Shown here: piece by piece, positions 33,922-48,900 of the stretch
Numbering within the stretch: position 1 is the first letter of the stretch
Layout of the letters: each line of letters begins with the position of its first letter
The notes under the pieces: generated by a model
The model's input: the letters and a program-made list of their open reading frames with translations, nothing else
What the model was told of the DNA's origin: nothing
Databases searched by the model: none
Assembly (NCBI GenBank): GCA_036971475.1
Contig: JBAIZL010000008.1
Coordinates: forward strand, 32,833,212-32,897,211
Direction: 5' to 3'
Source: Prosapia bicincta
Taxonomy: Eukaryota > Arthropoda > Insecta > Hemiptera > Cercopidae
DNA length: 64,000 bases
Position numbers and translations under genes: made by a program

Positions 33922-36900
33922 TTAGGTTATTTAACCTTCAACTTCACTGAAGAGTAGACAAATGTTTGCATTATTACTTTGCAAGGAGTTGTTCAGGTTA
34001 TTTAACCTTCAACTTCACTGAAGAGTAGACAAATGTTTGCATTATTACCTTGCAAGGAGTTGTTCAGGTTATTTAACCTTCAACTTCACTGAAGAGTAGA
34101 CAAATGTTTGCATTATTACTTTGCAAGGAGTTGTTTAGATTATTTAACCTTCAACTTCACTGAAGAGTAGACAAATGTTTGCATTATTACCTTGCAAGGA
34201 GTTGTTCAGGTTATTTAACCTTCAACTCCTTCAACTTCACTGAGGAGTAGACAAATGTTTGCATTATTACCTTGCAAGGAGTTGTTCAGGTTATTTAACC
34301 TTCAACTTCACTGAAGAGTAGACAAATGTTTGCATTATTACCTTGCAAGGAGTTGTTCAGGTTATTTAACCTTCAACTCCTTCAACTTCACTGAGGAGTA
34401 GACAAATGTTTGCATTATTACCTTGCAAGGAGTTGTTCAGGTTATTTAACCTTCAACTTCACTGAAGAGTAGACAAATGTTTGCATTATTACCTTGCAAG
34501 GAGTTGTTCAGGTTATTTAACCTTCAACTTCACTGAAGAGTAGACAAATGTTTGCATTATTACTTTGCAAGGAGTTGTTTAGATTATTTAACCTTCAACT
34601 TCACTGAAGAGTAGACAAATGTTTGCATTATTACCTTGCAAGGAGTTGTTCAGGTTATTTAACCTTCAACTCCTTCAACTTCACTGAGGAGTAGACAAAT
34701 GTTTGCATTATTACCTTGCAAGGAGTTGTTCAGGTTATTTAACCTTCAACTTCACTGAAGAGTAGACAAATGTTTGCATTATTACCTTGCAAGGAGTTGT
34801 TCAGGTTATTTAACCTTCAACTCCTTCAACTTCACTGAGGAGTAGACAAATGTTTGCATTATTACCTTGCAAGGAGTTGTTCAGGTTATTTAACCTTCAA
34901 CTTCACTGAAGAGTAGACAAATGTTTGCATTATTACCTTGCAAGGAGTTGTTCAGGTTATTTAACCTTCAACTTCACTGAAGAGTAGACAAATGTTTGCA
35001 TTATTACCTTGCAAGGAGTTGTTCAGGTTATTTAACCTTCAACTTCACTGAAGAGTAGACAAATGTTTGCATTATTACCTTGCAAGGAGTTGTTTAGATT
35101 ATTTAACCTTCAACTTCACTGAAGAGTAGACAAATGTTTGCATTATTACTTTGCAAGGAGTTGTTTAGGTTATTTAACCTTCAACTCCTTCAACTTTACT
35201 GAAGAGTAGACAAATGTTTGCATTATTGCCTTGCAAGGAGTTGTTCAGGTTATTTAACCTTCAACTCCTTCAACTTTACTGAAGAGTAGACAAATGTTTG
35301 CATTATTACCTTGCAAGGAGTTGTTCAGGTTATTTAACCTTCAACTCCTTCAACTTTACTGAAGAGTAGACAAATGTTTGCATTATTACCTTGCAAGGGG
35401 TTGTTCAGGTTATTTAACCTTCAACTCCTTCAACTTTACTGAAGAGTAGACAAATGTTTGCATTATTACCTTGCAAGGAGTTGTTCAGGTTATTTAACCT
35501 TCAACTCCTTCAACTTTACTGAAGAGTAGACAAATGTTTGCATTATTACCTTGCAAGGAGTTGTTCAGGTTATTTAACCTTCAACTTTACTGAAGAGTAG
35601 ACAAATGTTTGCATTATTGCCTTGCAAGGAGTTGTTCAGGTTATTTAACCTTCAACTCCTTCAACTTTACTGAAGAGTAGACAAATGTTTGCAATATTGC
35701 CTTGCAAGGAGTTGTTCAGGTTATTTAACCTTCAACTCCTTCAACTTTACTGAAGAGTAGACAAATGTTTGCATTATTGCCTTGCAAGGAGTTGTTCAGG
35801 TTATTTAACCTTCAACTCCTTCAACTTTACTGAAGAGTAGACAAATGTTTGCATTATTACCTTGCAAGGAGTTGTTCAGGTTATTTAACCTTCAACTCCT
35901 TCAACTTTACTGAGGAGTAGACAAATGTTTGCATTATTACCTTGCAAGGAGTTGTTCAGGTTATTTAACCTTCAACTCCTTCAACTTTACTGAAGAGTAG
36001 ACAAATGTTTGCATTATTGCCTTGCAAGGAGTTGTTCAGGTTATTTAACCTTCAACTCCTTCAACTTTACTGAAGAGTAGACAAATGTTTGCATTATTAC
36101 CTTGCAAGGAGTTGTTCAGGTTATTTAACCTTCAACTCCTTCAACTTCACTGAAGAGTAGACAAATGTTTGCATTATTACCTTGCAAGGAGTTGTTCAGG
36201 TTATTTAACCTTCAACTCCTTCAACTTTACTGAAGAGTAGACAAATGTTTGCATTATTACCTTGCAAGGAGTTGTTCAGGTTATTTAACCTTCAACTCCT
36301 TCAACTTTACTGAAGAGTAGACAAATGTTTGCATTATTACCTTGCAAGGAGTTGTTCAGGTTATTTAACCTTCAACTCCTTCAACTTTACTGAAGAGTAG
36401 ACAAATGTTTGCATTATTACCTTGCAAGGAGTTGTTCAGGTTATTTAACCTTCAACTCCTTCAACTTTACTGAAGAGTAGACAAATGTTTGCATTATTAC
36501 CTTGCAAGGAGTTGTTCAGGTTATTTAACCTTCAACTCCTTCAACTTTACTGAAGAGTAGACAAATGTTTGCATTATTACCTTGCAAGGAGTTGTTCAGG
36601 TTATTTAACCTTCAACTTCACTGAAGAGTAGACAAATGTTTGCATTATTACCTTGCAAGGAGTTGTTCAGGTTATTTAACCTTCAACTCCTTCAACTGTA
36701 CTGAAGAGTAGACAAATGTTTGCATTATTAACTTGCAAGGAGTTGTTCAGGTTATTTAACCTTCAACTCCTTCAACTTTACTGAAGAGTAGACAAATGTT
36801 TGCATTATTGCCTTGCAAGGAGTTGTTCAGGTTATTTAACCTTCAACTCCTTCAACTTTACTGAAGAGTAGACAAATGTTTGCATTATTACCTTGCAAGG

Positions 36901-39900
36901 AGTTGTTCAGGTTATTTAACCTTCAACTCCTTCAACTTTACTGAAGAGTAGACAAATGTTTGCATTATTACCTTGCAAGGAGTTGTTCAGGTTATTTAAC
37001 CTTCAACTCCTTCAACTTTACTGAAGAGTAGACAAATGTTTGCATTATTACCTTGGAAGGAGTTGTTCAGGTTATTTAACCTTCAACTCCTTCAACTTTA
37101 CTGAAGAGTAGACAAATGTTTGCATTATTACCTTGCAAGGAGTTGTTCAGGTTATTTAACCTTCAACTTCACTGAAGAGTAGACAAATGTTTGCATTATT
37201 ACCTTGCAAGGAGTTGTTCAGGTTATTTAACCTTCAACTCCTTCAACTTCACTGAAGAGTAGACAAATGTTTGCATTATTGCCTTGCAAGGAGTTGTTCA
37301 GGTTATTTAACCTTCAACTCCTTCAACTTCACTGAAGAGTAGACAAATGTTTGCATTATTACCTTGCAAGGAGTTGTTCAGGTTATTTAACCTTCAACTC
37401 CTTCAACTTCACTGAAGAGTAGACAAATGTTTGCATTATTACCTTGCAAGGAGTTGTTCAGGTTATTTAACCTTCAACTCCTTCAACTTTACTGAAGAGT
37501 AGACAAATGTTTGCATTATTACCTTGCAAGGAGTTGTTCAGGTTATTTAACCTTCAACTCCTTCAACTTCACTGAAGAGTAGACAAATGTTTGCATTATT
37601 ACCTTGCAAGGAGTTGTTCAGGTTATTTAACCTTCAACTCCTTCAACTTCACTGAAGAGTAGACAAATGTTTGCATTATTACCTTGCAAGGAGTTGTTCA
37701 GGTTATTTAACCTTCAACTCCTTCAACTTCACTGAAGAATAGACAAATGTTTGCATTATTACTTTGCAAGGAGTTGTTCAGGTTATTTAACCTTCAACTT
37801 CACTGAAGAGTAGACAAATGTTTGCATTATTACCTTGCAAGGAGTTGTTCAGGTTATTTAACCTTCAACTCCTTCAACTTCACTGAAGAGTAGACAAATG
37901 TTTGCATTATTAACTTGCAAGGAGTTGTTCAGGTTATTTAACCTTCAACTCCTTCAACTTCACTGAAGAGTAGACAAATGTTTGCATTATTACCTTGCAA
38001 GGAGTTGTTCAGGTTATTTAACCTTCAACTCCTTCAACTTCACTGAGGAGTAGACAAATGTTTGCATTATTACCTTGCAAGGAGTTGTTCAGGTTATTTA
38101 ACCTTCAACTCCTTCAACTTCACTGAAGAGTAGACAAATGTTTGCATTATTACCTTGCAAGGAGTTGTTCAGGTTATTTAACCTTCAACTCCTTCAACTT
38201 CACTGAGGAGTAGACAAATGTTTGCATTATTACCTTGCAAGGAGTTGTTCAGGTTATTTAACCTTCAACTCCTTCAACTTTACTGAAGAGTAGACAAATG
38301 TTTGCATTAATACCTTGCAAGGAGTTGTTCAGGTTATTTAACCTTCAACTTCACTGAAGAGTAGACAAATGTTTGCATTATTACCTTGCAAGGAGTTGTT
38401 CAGGTTATTTAACCTTCAACTTCACTGAAGAGTAGACAAATGTTTGCATTATTACCTTGCAAGGAGTTGTTCTGGTTATTTAACCTTCAACTCCTTCAAC
38501 TTTACTGAAGAGTAGACAAATGTTTGCATTATTACCTTGCAAGGAGTTGTTCAGGTTATTTAACCTTCAACTTCACTGAAGAGTAGACAAATGTTTGCAT
38601 TATTACCTTGCAAGGAGTTGTTCAGGTTATTTAACCTTCAACTCCTTCAACTTTACTGAAGAGTAGACAAATGTTTGCATTATTACCTTGCAAGGAGTTG
38701 TTCAGGTTATTTAACCTTCAACTTCACTGAAGAGTAGACAAATGTTTGCATTATTACTTTGCAAGGAGTTGTTTAGATTATTTAACCTTCAACTTCACTG
38801 AAGAGTAGACAAATGTTTGCATTATTACCTTGCAAGGAGTTGTTCAGGTTATTTAACCTTCAACTCCTTCAACTTCACTGAGGAGTAGACAAATGTTTGC
38901 ATTATTACCTTGCAAGGAGTTGTTCAGGTTATTTAACCTTCAACTTCACTGAAGAGTAGACAAATGTTTGCATTATTACCTTGCAAGGAGTTGTTCAGGT
39001 TATTTAACCTTCAACTCCTTCAACTTCACTGAGGAGTAGACAAATGTTTGCATTATTACCTTGCAAGGAGTTGTTCAGGTTATTTAACCTTCAACTTCAC
39101 TGAAGAGTAGACAAATGTTTGCATTATTACCTTGCAAGGAGTTGTTCAGGTTATTTAACCTTCAACTTCACTGAAGAGTAGACAAATGTTTGCATTATTA
39201 CTTTGCAAGGAGTTGTTTAGATTATTTAACCTTCAACTTCACTGAAGAGTAGACAAATGTTTGCATTATTACCTTGCAAGGAGTTGTTCAGGTTATTTAA
39301 CCTTCAACTCCTTCAACTTCACTGAGGAGTAGACAAATGTTTGCATTATTACCTTGCAAGGAGTTGTTCAGGTTATTTAACCTTCAACTTCACTGAAGAG
39401 TAGACAAATGTTTGCATTATTACCTTGCAAGGAGTTGTTCAGGTTATTTAACCTTCAACTCCTTCAACTTCACTGAGGAGTAGACAAATGTTTGCATTAT
39501 TACCTTGCAAGGAGTTGTTCAGGTTATTTAACCTTCAACTTCACTGAAGAGTAGACAAATGTTTGCATTATTACCTTGCAAGGAGTTGTTCAGGTTATTT
39601 AACCTTCAACTTCACTGAAGAGTAGACAAATGTTTGCATTATTACCTTGCAAGGAGTTGTTCAGGTTATTTAACCTTCAACTTCACTGAAGAGTAGACAA
39701 ATGTTTGCATTATTACCTTGCAAGGAGTTGTTTAGATTATTTAACCTTCAACTTCACTGAAGAGTAGACAAATGTTTGCATTATTACTTTGCAAGGAGTT
39801 GTTTAGGTTATTTAACCTTCAACTCCTTCAACTTTACTGAAGAGTAGACAAATGTTTGCATTATTGCCTTGCAAGGAGTTGTTCAGGTTATTTAACCTTC

Positions 39901-42900
39901 AACTCCTTCAACTTTACTGAAGAGTAGACAAATGTTTGCATTATTACCTTGCAAGGAGTTGTTCAGGTTATTTAACCTTCAACTCCTTCAACTTTACTGG
40001 AGAGTAGACAAATGTTTGCATTATTACCTTGCAAGGGGTTGTTCAGGTTATTTAACCTTCAACTCCTTCAACTTTACTGAAGAGTAGACAAATGTTTGCA
40101 TTATTACCTTGCAAGGAGTTGTTCAGGTTATTTAACCTTCAACTCCTTCAACTTTACTGAAGAGTAGACAAATGTTTGCATTATTGCCTTGCAAGGAGTT
40201 GTTCAGGTTATTTAACCTTCAACTCCTTCAACTTTACTGAAGAGTAGACAAATGTTTGCAATATTGCCTTGCAAGGAGTTGTTCAGGTTATTTAACCTTC
40301 AACTCCTTCAACTTTACTGAAGAGTAGACAAATGTTTGCATTATTGCCTTGCAAGGAGTTGTTCAGGTTATTTAACCTTCAACTCCTTCAACTTTACTGA
40401 AGAGTAGACAAATGTTTGCATTATTACCTTGCAAGGAGTTGTTCAGGTTATTTAACCTTCAACTCCTTCAACTTTACTGAGGAGTAGACAAATGTTTGCA
40501 TTATTACCTTGCAAGGAGTTGTTCAGGTTATTTAACCTTCAACTCCTTCAACTTTACTGAAGAGTAGACAAATGTTTGCATTATTGCCTTGCAAGGAGTT
40601 GTTCAGGTTATTTAACCTTCAACTCCTTCAACTTTACTGAAGAGTAGACAAATGTTTGCATTATTACCTTGCAAGGAGTTGTTCAGGTTATTTAACCTTC
40701 AACTCCTTCAACTTCACTGAAGAGTAGACAAATGTTTGCATTATTACCTTGCAAGGAGTTGTTCAGGTTATTTAACCTTCAACTCCTTCAACTTTACTGA
40801 AGAGTAGACAAATGTTTGCATTATTACCTTGCAAGGAGTTGTTCAGGTTATTTAACCTTCAACTCCTTCAACTTTACTGAAGAGTAGACAAATGTTTGCA
40901 TTATTACCTTGCAAGGAGTTGTTCAGGTTATTTAACCTTCAACTCCTTCAACTTTACTGAAGAGTAGACAAATGTTTGCATTATTACCTTGCAAGGAGTT
41001 GTTCAGGTTATTTAACCTTCAACTCCTTCAACTTTACTGAAGAGTAGACAAATGTTTGCATTATTACCTTGCAAGGAGTTGTTCAGGTTATTTAACCTTC
41101 AACTCCTTCAACTTTACTGAAGAGTAGACAAATGTTTGCATTATTACCTTGCAAGGAGTTGTTCAGGTTATTTAACCTTCAACTTCACTGAAGAGTAGAC
41201 AAATGTTTGCATTATTACCTTGCAAGGAGTTGTTCAGGTTATTTAACCTTCAACTCCTTCAACTGTACTGAAGAGTAGACAAATGTTTGCATTATTAACT
41301 TGCAAGGAGTTGTTCAGGTTATTTAACCTTCAACTCCTTCAACTTTACTGAAGAGTAGACAAATGTTTGCATTATTGCCTTGCAAGGAGTTGTTCAGGTT
41401 ATTTAACCTTCAACTCCTTCAACTTTACTGAAGAGTAGACAAATGTTTGCATTATTACCTTGCAAGGAGTTGTTCAGGTTATTTAACCTTCAACTCCTTC
41501 AACTTTACTGAAGAGTAGACAAATGTTTGCATTATTACCTTGCAAGGAGTTGTTCAGGTTATTTAACCTTCAACTCCTTCAACTTTACTGAAGAGTAGAC
41601 AAATGTTTGCATTATTACCTTGGAAGGAGTTGTTCAGGTTATTTAACCTTCAACTCCTTCAACTTTACTGAAGAGTAGACAAATGTTTGCATTATTACCT
41701 TGCAAGGAGTTGTTCAGGTTATTTAACCTTCAACTTCACTGAAGAGTAGACAAATGTTTGCATTATTACCTTGCAAGGAGTTGTTCAGGTTATTTAACCT
41801 TCAACTCCTTCAACTTCACTGAAGAGTAGACAAATGTTTGCATTATTGCCTTGCAAGGAGTTGTTCAGGTTATTTAACCTTCAACTCCTTCAACTTCACT
41901 GAAGAGTAGACAAATGTTTGCATTATTACCTTGCAAGGAGTTGTTCAGGTTATTTAACCTTCAACTCCTTCAACTTCACTGAAGAGTAGACAAATGTTTG
42001 CATTATTACCTTGCAAGGAGTTGTTCAGGTTATTTAACCTTCAACTCCTTCAACTTTACTGAAGAGTAGACAAATGTTTGCATTATTACCTTGCAAGGAG
42101 TTGTTCAGGTTATTTAACCTTCAACTCCTTCAACTTCACTGAAGAGTAGACAAATGTTTGCATTATTACCTTGCAAGGAGTTGTTCAGGTTATTTAACCT
42201 TCAACTCCTTCAACTTCACTGAAGAGTAGACAAATGTTTGCATTATTACCTTGCAAGGAGTTGTTCAGGTTATTTAACCTTCAACTCCTTCAACTTCACT
42301 GAAGAATAGACAAATGTTTGCATTATTACTTTGCAAGGAGTTGTTCAGGTTATTTAACCTTCAACTTCACTGAAGAGTAGACAAATGTTTGCATTATTAC
42401 CTTGCAAGGAGTTGTTCAGGTTATTTAACCTTCAACTCCTTCAACTTCACTGAAGAGTAGACAAATGTTTGCATTATTAACTTGCAAGGAGTTGTTCAGG
42501 TTATTTAACCTTCAACTCCTTCAACTTCACTGAAGAGTAGACAAATGTTTGCATTATTACCTTGCAAGGAGTTGTTCAGGTTATTTAACCTTCAACTCCT
42601 TCAACTTCACTGAGGAGTAGACAAATGTTTGCATTATTACCTTGCAAGGAGTTGTTCAGGTTATTTAACCTTCAACTCCTTCAACTTCACTGAAGAGTAG
42701 ACAAATGTTTGCATTATTACCTTGCAAGGAGTTGTTCAGGTTATTTAACCTTCAACTCCTTCAACTTCACTGAGGAGTAGACAAATGTTTGCATTATTAC
42801 CTTGCAAGGAGTTGTTCAGGTTATTTAACCTTCAACTCCTTCAACTTTACTGAAGAGTAGACAAATGTTTGCATTATTACCTTGCAAGGAGTTGTTCAGG

Positions 42901-45900
42901 TTATTTAACCTTCAACTTCACTGAAGAGTAGACAAATGTTTGCATTATTACCTTGCAAGGAGTTGTTCAGGTTATTTAACCTTCAACTTCACTGAAGAGT
43001 AGACAAATGTTTGCATTATTACCTTGCAAGGAGTTGTTCAGGTTATTTAACCTTCAACTCCTTCAACTTTCCTGAAGAGTAGACAAATGTTTGCATTATT
43101 ACCTTGCAAGGAGTTGTTCAGGTTATTTAACCTTCAACTTCACTGAAGAGTAGACAAATGTTTGCATTATTACCTTGCAAGGAGTTGTTCAGGTTATTTA
43201 ACCTTCAACTCCTTCAACTTTACTGAAGAGTAGACAAATGTTTGCATTATTACCTTGCAAGGAGTTGTTCAGGTTATTTAACCTTCAACTCCTTCAACTT
43301 TACTGAAGAGTAGACAAATGTTTGCATTATTACCTTGCAAGGAGTTGTTCAGGTTATTTAACCTTCAACTTCACTGAAGAGTAGACAAATGTTTGCATTA
43401 TTACCTTGCAAGGAGTTGTTCAGGTTATTTAACCTTCAACTTCACTGAAGAGTAGACAAATGTTTGCATTATTACCTTGCAAGGAGTTGTTCAGGTTATT
43501 TAACCTTCAACTCCTTCAACTTTACTGAAGAGTAGACAAATGTTTGCATTATTACCTTGCAAGGAGTTGTTCAGGTTATTTAACCTTCAACTCCTTCAAC
43601 TTCACTGAAGAGTAGACAAATGTTTGCATTATTACCTTGCAAGGAGTTGTTCAGGTTATTTAACCTTCAACTCCTTCAACTTTACTGAAGAGTAGACAAA
43701 TGTTTGCATTATTACCTTGCAAGGAGTTGTTCAGGTTATTTAACCTTCAACTTCACTGAAGAGTAGACAAATGTTTGCATTATTACCTTGCAAGGAGTTG
43801 TTCAGGTTATTTAACCTTCAACTCCTTCAACTTTACTGAAGAGTAGACAAATGTTTGCATTATTACCTTGCAAGGAGTTGTTCAGGTTATTTAACCTTCA
43901 ACTCCTTCAACTTTACTGAAGAGTAGACAAATGTTTGCATTATTACCTTGCAAGGAGTTGTTCAGGTTATTTAACCTTCAACTTCACTGAAGAGTAGACA
44001 AATGTTTGCATTATTACCTTGCAAGGAGTTGTTCAGCTTATTTAACCTTCAACTCCTTCAACTTTACTGAAGAGTAGACAAATGTTTGCATTATTACCTT
44101 GCAAGGAGTTGTTCAGGTTATTTAACCTTCAACTTCACTGAAGAGTAGACAAATGTTTGCATTATTACCTTGCAAGGAGTTGTTCAGGTTATTTAACCTT
44201 CAACTTCACTGAAGAGTAGACAAATGTTTGCATTATTACCTTGCAAGGAGTTGTTCAGGTTATTTAACCTTCAACTCCTTCAACTTCACTGAAGAGTAGA
44301 CAAATGTTTGCATTATTACCTTGCAAGGAGTTGTTCAGGTTATTTAACCTTCAACTCCTTCAACTTCACTGAAGAGTAGACAAATGTTTGCATTATTACC
44401 TTGCAAGGAGTTGTTCAGGTTATTTAACCTTCAACTCCTTCAACTTTACTGAAGAGTAGACAAATGTTTGCATTATTGCCTTGCAAGGAGTTGTTCAGGT
44501 TATTTAACCTTCAACTCCTTCAACTTTACTGAAGAGTAGACAAATGTTTGCATTATTACCTTGCAAGGAGTTGTTCAGGTTATTTAACCTTCAACTCCTT
44601 CAACTTTACTGAAGAGTAGACAAATGTTTGCATTATTACCTTGCAAGGAGTTGTTCAGGTTATTTAACCTTCAACTCCTTCAACTTCACTGAAGAGTAGA
44701 CAAATGTTTGCATTATTACCTTGCAAGGAGTTGTTCAGGTTATTTAACCTTCAACTTTACTGAAGAGTAGACAAATGTTTGCATTATTACCTTGCAAGGA
44801 GTTGTTCAGGTTATTTAACCTTCAACTCCTTCAACTTCACTGAAGAGTAGACAAATGTTTGCATTATTACCTTGCAAGGAGTTGTTCAGGTTATTTAACC
44901 TTCAACTCCTTCAACTTTACTGAAGAGTAGACAAATGTTTGCATTATTACTTTGCAAGGAGTTGTTCAGGTTATTTAACCTTCAACTCCTTCAACTTTAC
45001 TGAAGAGTAGACAAATGTTTGCATTATTACCTTGCAAGGAGTTGTTCAGGTTATTTATCCTTCAACTCCTTCAACTTCACTGAAGAGTAGACAAATGTTT
45101 GCATTATTACCTTGCAAGGAGTTGTTCAGGTTATTTAACCTTCAACTCCTTCAACTTCACTGAAGAGTAGACAAATGTTTGCATTATTACCTTGCAAGGA
45201 GTTGTTCAGGTTATTTATCCTTCAACTCCTTCAACTTCACTGAAGAGTAGACAAATGTTTGCATTATTACTTTGCAAGGAGTTGTTCAGGTTATTTAACC
45301 TTCAACTTTACTGAAGAGTAGACAAATGTTTGCATTATTACCTTGCAAGGAGTTGTTCAGGTTATTTAACCTTCAACTCCTTCAACTTCACTGAAGAGTA
45401 GACAAATGTTTGCATTATTACCTTGCAAGGAGTTGTTCAGGTTATTTAACCTTCAACTCCTTCAACTTCACTGAAGAGTAGACAAATGTTTGCATTATTA
45501 CCTTGCAAGAAGTTGTTCAGGTTATTTAACCTTCAACTTTACTGAAGAGTAGACAAATGTTTGCATTATTACCTTGCAAGGAGTTGTTCAGGTTATTTAA
45601 CCTTCAACTCCTTCAACTTTACTGAAGAGTAGACAAATGTTTGCATTATTACCTTGCAAGGAGTTGTTCAGGTTATTTAACCTTCAACTCCTTCAACTTC
45701 ACTGAAGAGTAGACAAATGTTTGCATTATTACCTTGCAAGGAGTTGTTCAGGTTATTTAACCTTCAACTCCTTCAACTTTACTGAAGAGTAGACAAATGT
45801 TTGCATTATTACCTTGCAAGGAGTTGTTCAGGTTATTTAACCTTCAACTTCACTGAAGAGTAGACAAATGTTTGCATTATTACCTTGCAAGGAGTTGTTC

Positions 45901-48900
45901 AGGTTATTTAACCTTCAACTTCACTGAAGAGTAGACAAATGTTTGCATTATTACCTTGCAAGGAGTTGTTCAGGTTATTTAACCTTCAACTCCTTCAACT
46001 TTACTGAAGAGTAGACAAATGTTTGCATTATTACCTTGCAAGGAGTTGTTCAGGTTATTTAACCTTCAACTTCACTGAAGAGTAGACAAATGTTTGCATT
46101 ATTACCTTGCAAGGAGTTGTTCAGGTTATTTAACCTTCAACTCCTTCAACTTTACTGAAGAGTAGACAAATGTTTGCATTATTACCTTGCAAGGAGTTGT
46201 TCAGGTTATTTAACCTTCAACTTTACTGAAGAGTAGACAAATGTTTGCATTATTACCTTGCAAGGAGTTGTTCAGGTTATTTAACCTTCAACTTTACTGA
46301 AGAGTAGACAAATGTTTGCATTATTACCTTGCAAGGAGTTGTTCAGGTTATTTAACCTTCAACTCCTTCAACTTCACTGAAGAGTAGACAAATGTTTGCA
46401 TTATTACCTTGCAAGGAGTTGTTCAGGTTATTTAACCTTCAACTTTACTGAAGAGTAGACAAATGTTTGCATTATTACCTTGCAAGGAGTTGTTCAGGTT
46501 ATTTATCCTTCAACTCCTTCAACTTCACTGAAGAGTAGACAAATGTTTGCATTATTACCTTGCAAGGAGTTGTTCAGGTTATTTAACCTTCAACTCCTTC
46601 AACTTCACTGAAGAGTAGACAAATGTTTGCATTATTACCTTGCAAGGAGTTGTTCAGGTTATTTAACCTTCAACTCCTTCAACTTCACTGAAGAGTAGAC
46701 AAATGTTTGCATTATTACCTTGCAAGGAGTTGTTCAGGTTATTTAACCTTCAACTCCTTCAACTTCACTGAAGAGTAGACAAATGTTTGCATTATTACCT
46801 TGCAAGGAGTTGTTCAGGTTATTTAACCTTCAACTCCTTCAACTTTACTGAAGAGTAGACAAATGTTTGCATTATTACCTTGCAAGGAGTTGTTCAGGTT
46901 ATTTAACCTTCAACTCCTTCAACTTCACTGAAGAGTAGACAAATGTTTGCATTATTACCTTGCAAGGAGTTGTTCAGGTTATTTAACCTTCAACTCCTTC
47001 AACTTCACTGAAGAGTAGACAAATGTTTGCATTATTACCTTGCAAGGAGTTGTTCAGGTTATTTAACCTTCAACTCCTTCAACTTCACTGAAGAGTAGAC
47101 AAATGTTTGCATTATTACCTTGCAAGAAGTTGTTCAGGTTATTTAACCTTCAACTTTACTGAAGAGTAGACAAATGTTTGCATTATTACCTTGCAAGGAG
47201 TTGTTCAGGTTATTTAACCTTCAACTCCTTCAACTTCACTGAAGAGTAGACAAATGTTTGCATTATTACCTTGCAAGGAGTTGTTCAGGTTATTTAACCT
47301 TCAACTCCTTCAACTTCACTGAAGAGTAGACAAATGTTTGCATTATTACCTTGCAAGGAGTTGTTCAGGTTATTTAACCTTCAACTCCTTCAACTTTACT
47401 GAAGAGTAGACAAATGTTTGCATTATTACCTTGCAAGGAGTTGTTCAGGTTATTTAACCTTCAACTCCTTCAACTTTACTGAAGAGTAGACAAATGTTTG
47501 CATTATTACCTTGCAAGGAGTTGTTCAGGTTATTTAACCTTCAACTTCACTGAAGAGTAGACAAATGTTTGCATTATTACCTTGCAAGGAGTTGTTCAGG
47601 TTATTTAACCTTCAACTTCACTGAAGAGTAGACAAATGTTTGCATTATTACCTTGCAAGGAGTTGTTCAGGTTATTTAACCTTCAACTTTACTGAAGAGT
47701 AGACAAATGTTTGCATTATTACCTTGCAAGGAGTTGTTCAGGTTATTTAACCTTCAACTTCACTGAAGAGTAGACAAATGTTTGCATTATTACCTTGCAA
47801 GGAGTTGTTCAGGTTATTTAACCTTCAACTCCTTCAACTTTACTGAAGAGTAGACAAATGTTTGCATTATTACCTTGCAAGGAGTTGTTCAGGTTATTTA
47901 ACCTTCAACTCCTTCAACTTTACTGAAGAGTAGACAAATGTTTGCATTATTACCTTGCAAGGAGTTGTTCAGGTTATTTAACCTTCAACTTCACTGAAGA
48001 GTAGACAAATGTTTGCATTATTACCTTGCAAGGAGTTGTTCAGGTTATTTAACCTTCAACTTCACTGAAGAGTAGACAAATGTTTGCATTATTACCTTGC
48101 AAGGAGTTGTTCAGGTTATTTAACCTTCAACTCCTTCAACTTTACTGAAGAGTAGACAAATGTTTGCATTATTACCTTGCAAGGAGTTGTTCAGGTTATT
48201 TAACCTTCAACTCCTTCAACTTCACTGAAGAGTAGACAAATGTTTGCATTATTACCTTGCAAGGAGTTGTTCAGGTTATTTAACCTTCAACTCCTTCAAC
48301 TTCACTGAGGAGTAGACAAATGTTTGCATTATTACCTTGCAAGGAGTTGTTCAGGTTATTTAACCTTCAACTCCTTCAACTTTACTGAAGAGTAGACAAA
48401 TGTTTGCATTATTACCTTGCAAGGAGTTGTTCAGGTTATTTAACCTTCAACTCCTTCAACTTTACTGAAGAGTAGACAAATGTTTGCATTATTACCTTGC
48501 AAGGAGTTGTTCAGGTTATTTAACCTTCAACTCCTTCAACTTTACTGAAGAGTAGACAAATGTTTGCATTATTACCTTGCAAGGAGTTGTTCAGGTTATT
48601 TAACCTTCAACTTCACTGAAGAGTAGACAAATGTTTGCATTATTACCTTGCAAGGAGTTGTTCAGGTTATTTAACCTTCAACTCCTTCAACTTTACTGAA
48701 GAGTAGACAAATGTTTGCATTATTACCTTGCAAGGAGTTGTTCAGGTTATTTAACCTTCAACTCCTTCAACTTTACTGAAGAGTAGACAAATGTTTGCAT
48801 TATTACCTTGCAAGGAGTTGTTCAGGTTATTTAACCTTCAACTTCACTGAAGAGTAGACAAATGTTTGCATTATTACCTTGCAAGGAGTTGTTCAGGTTA

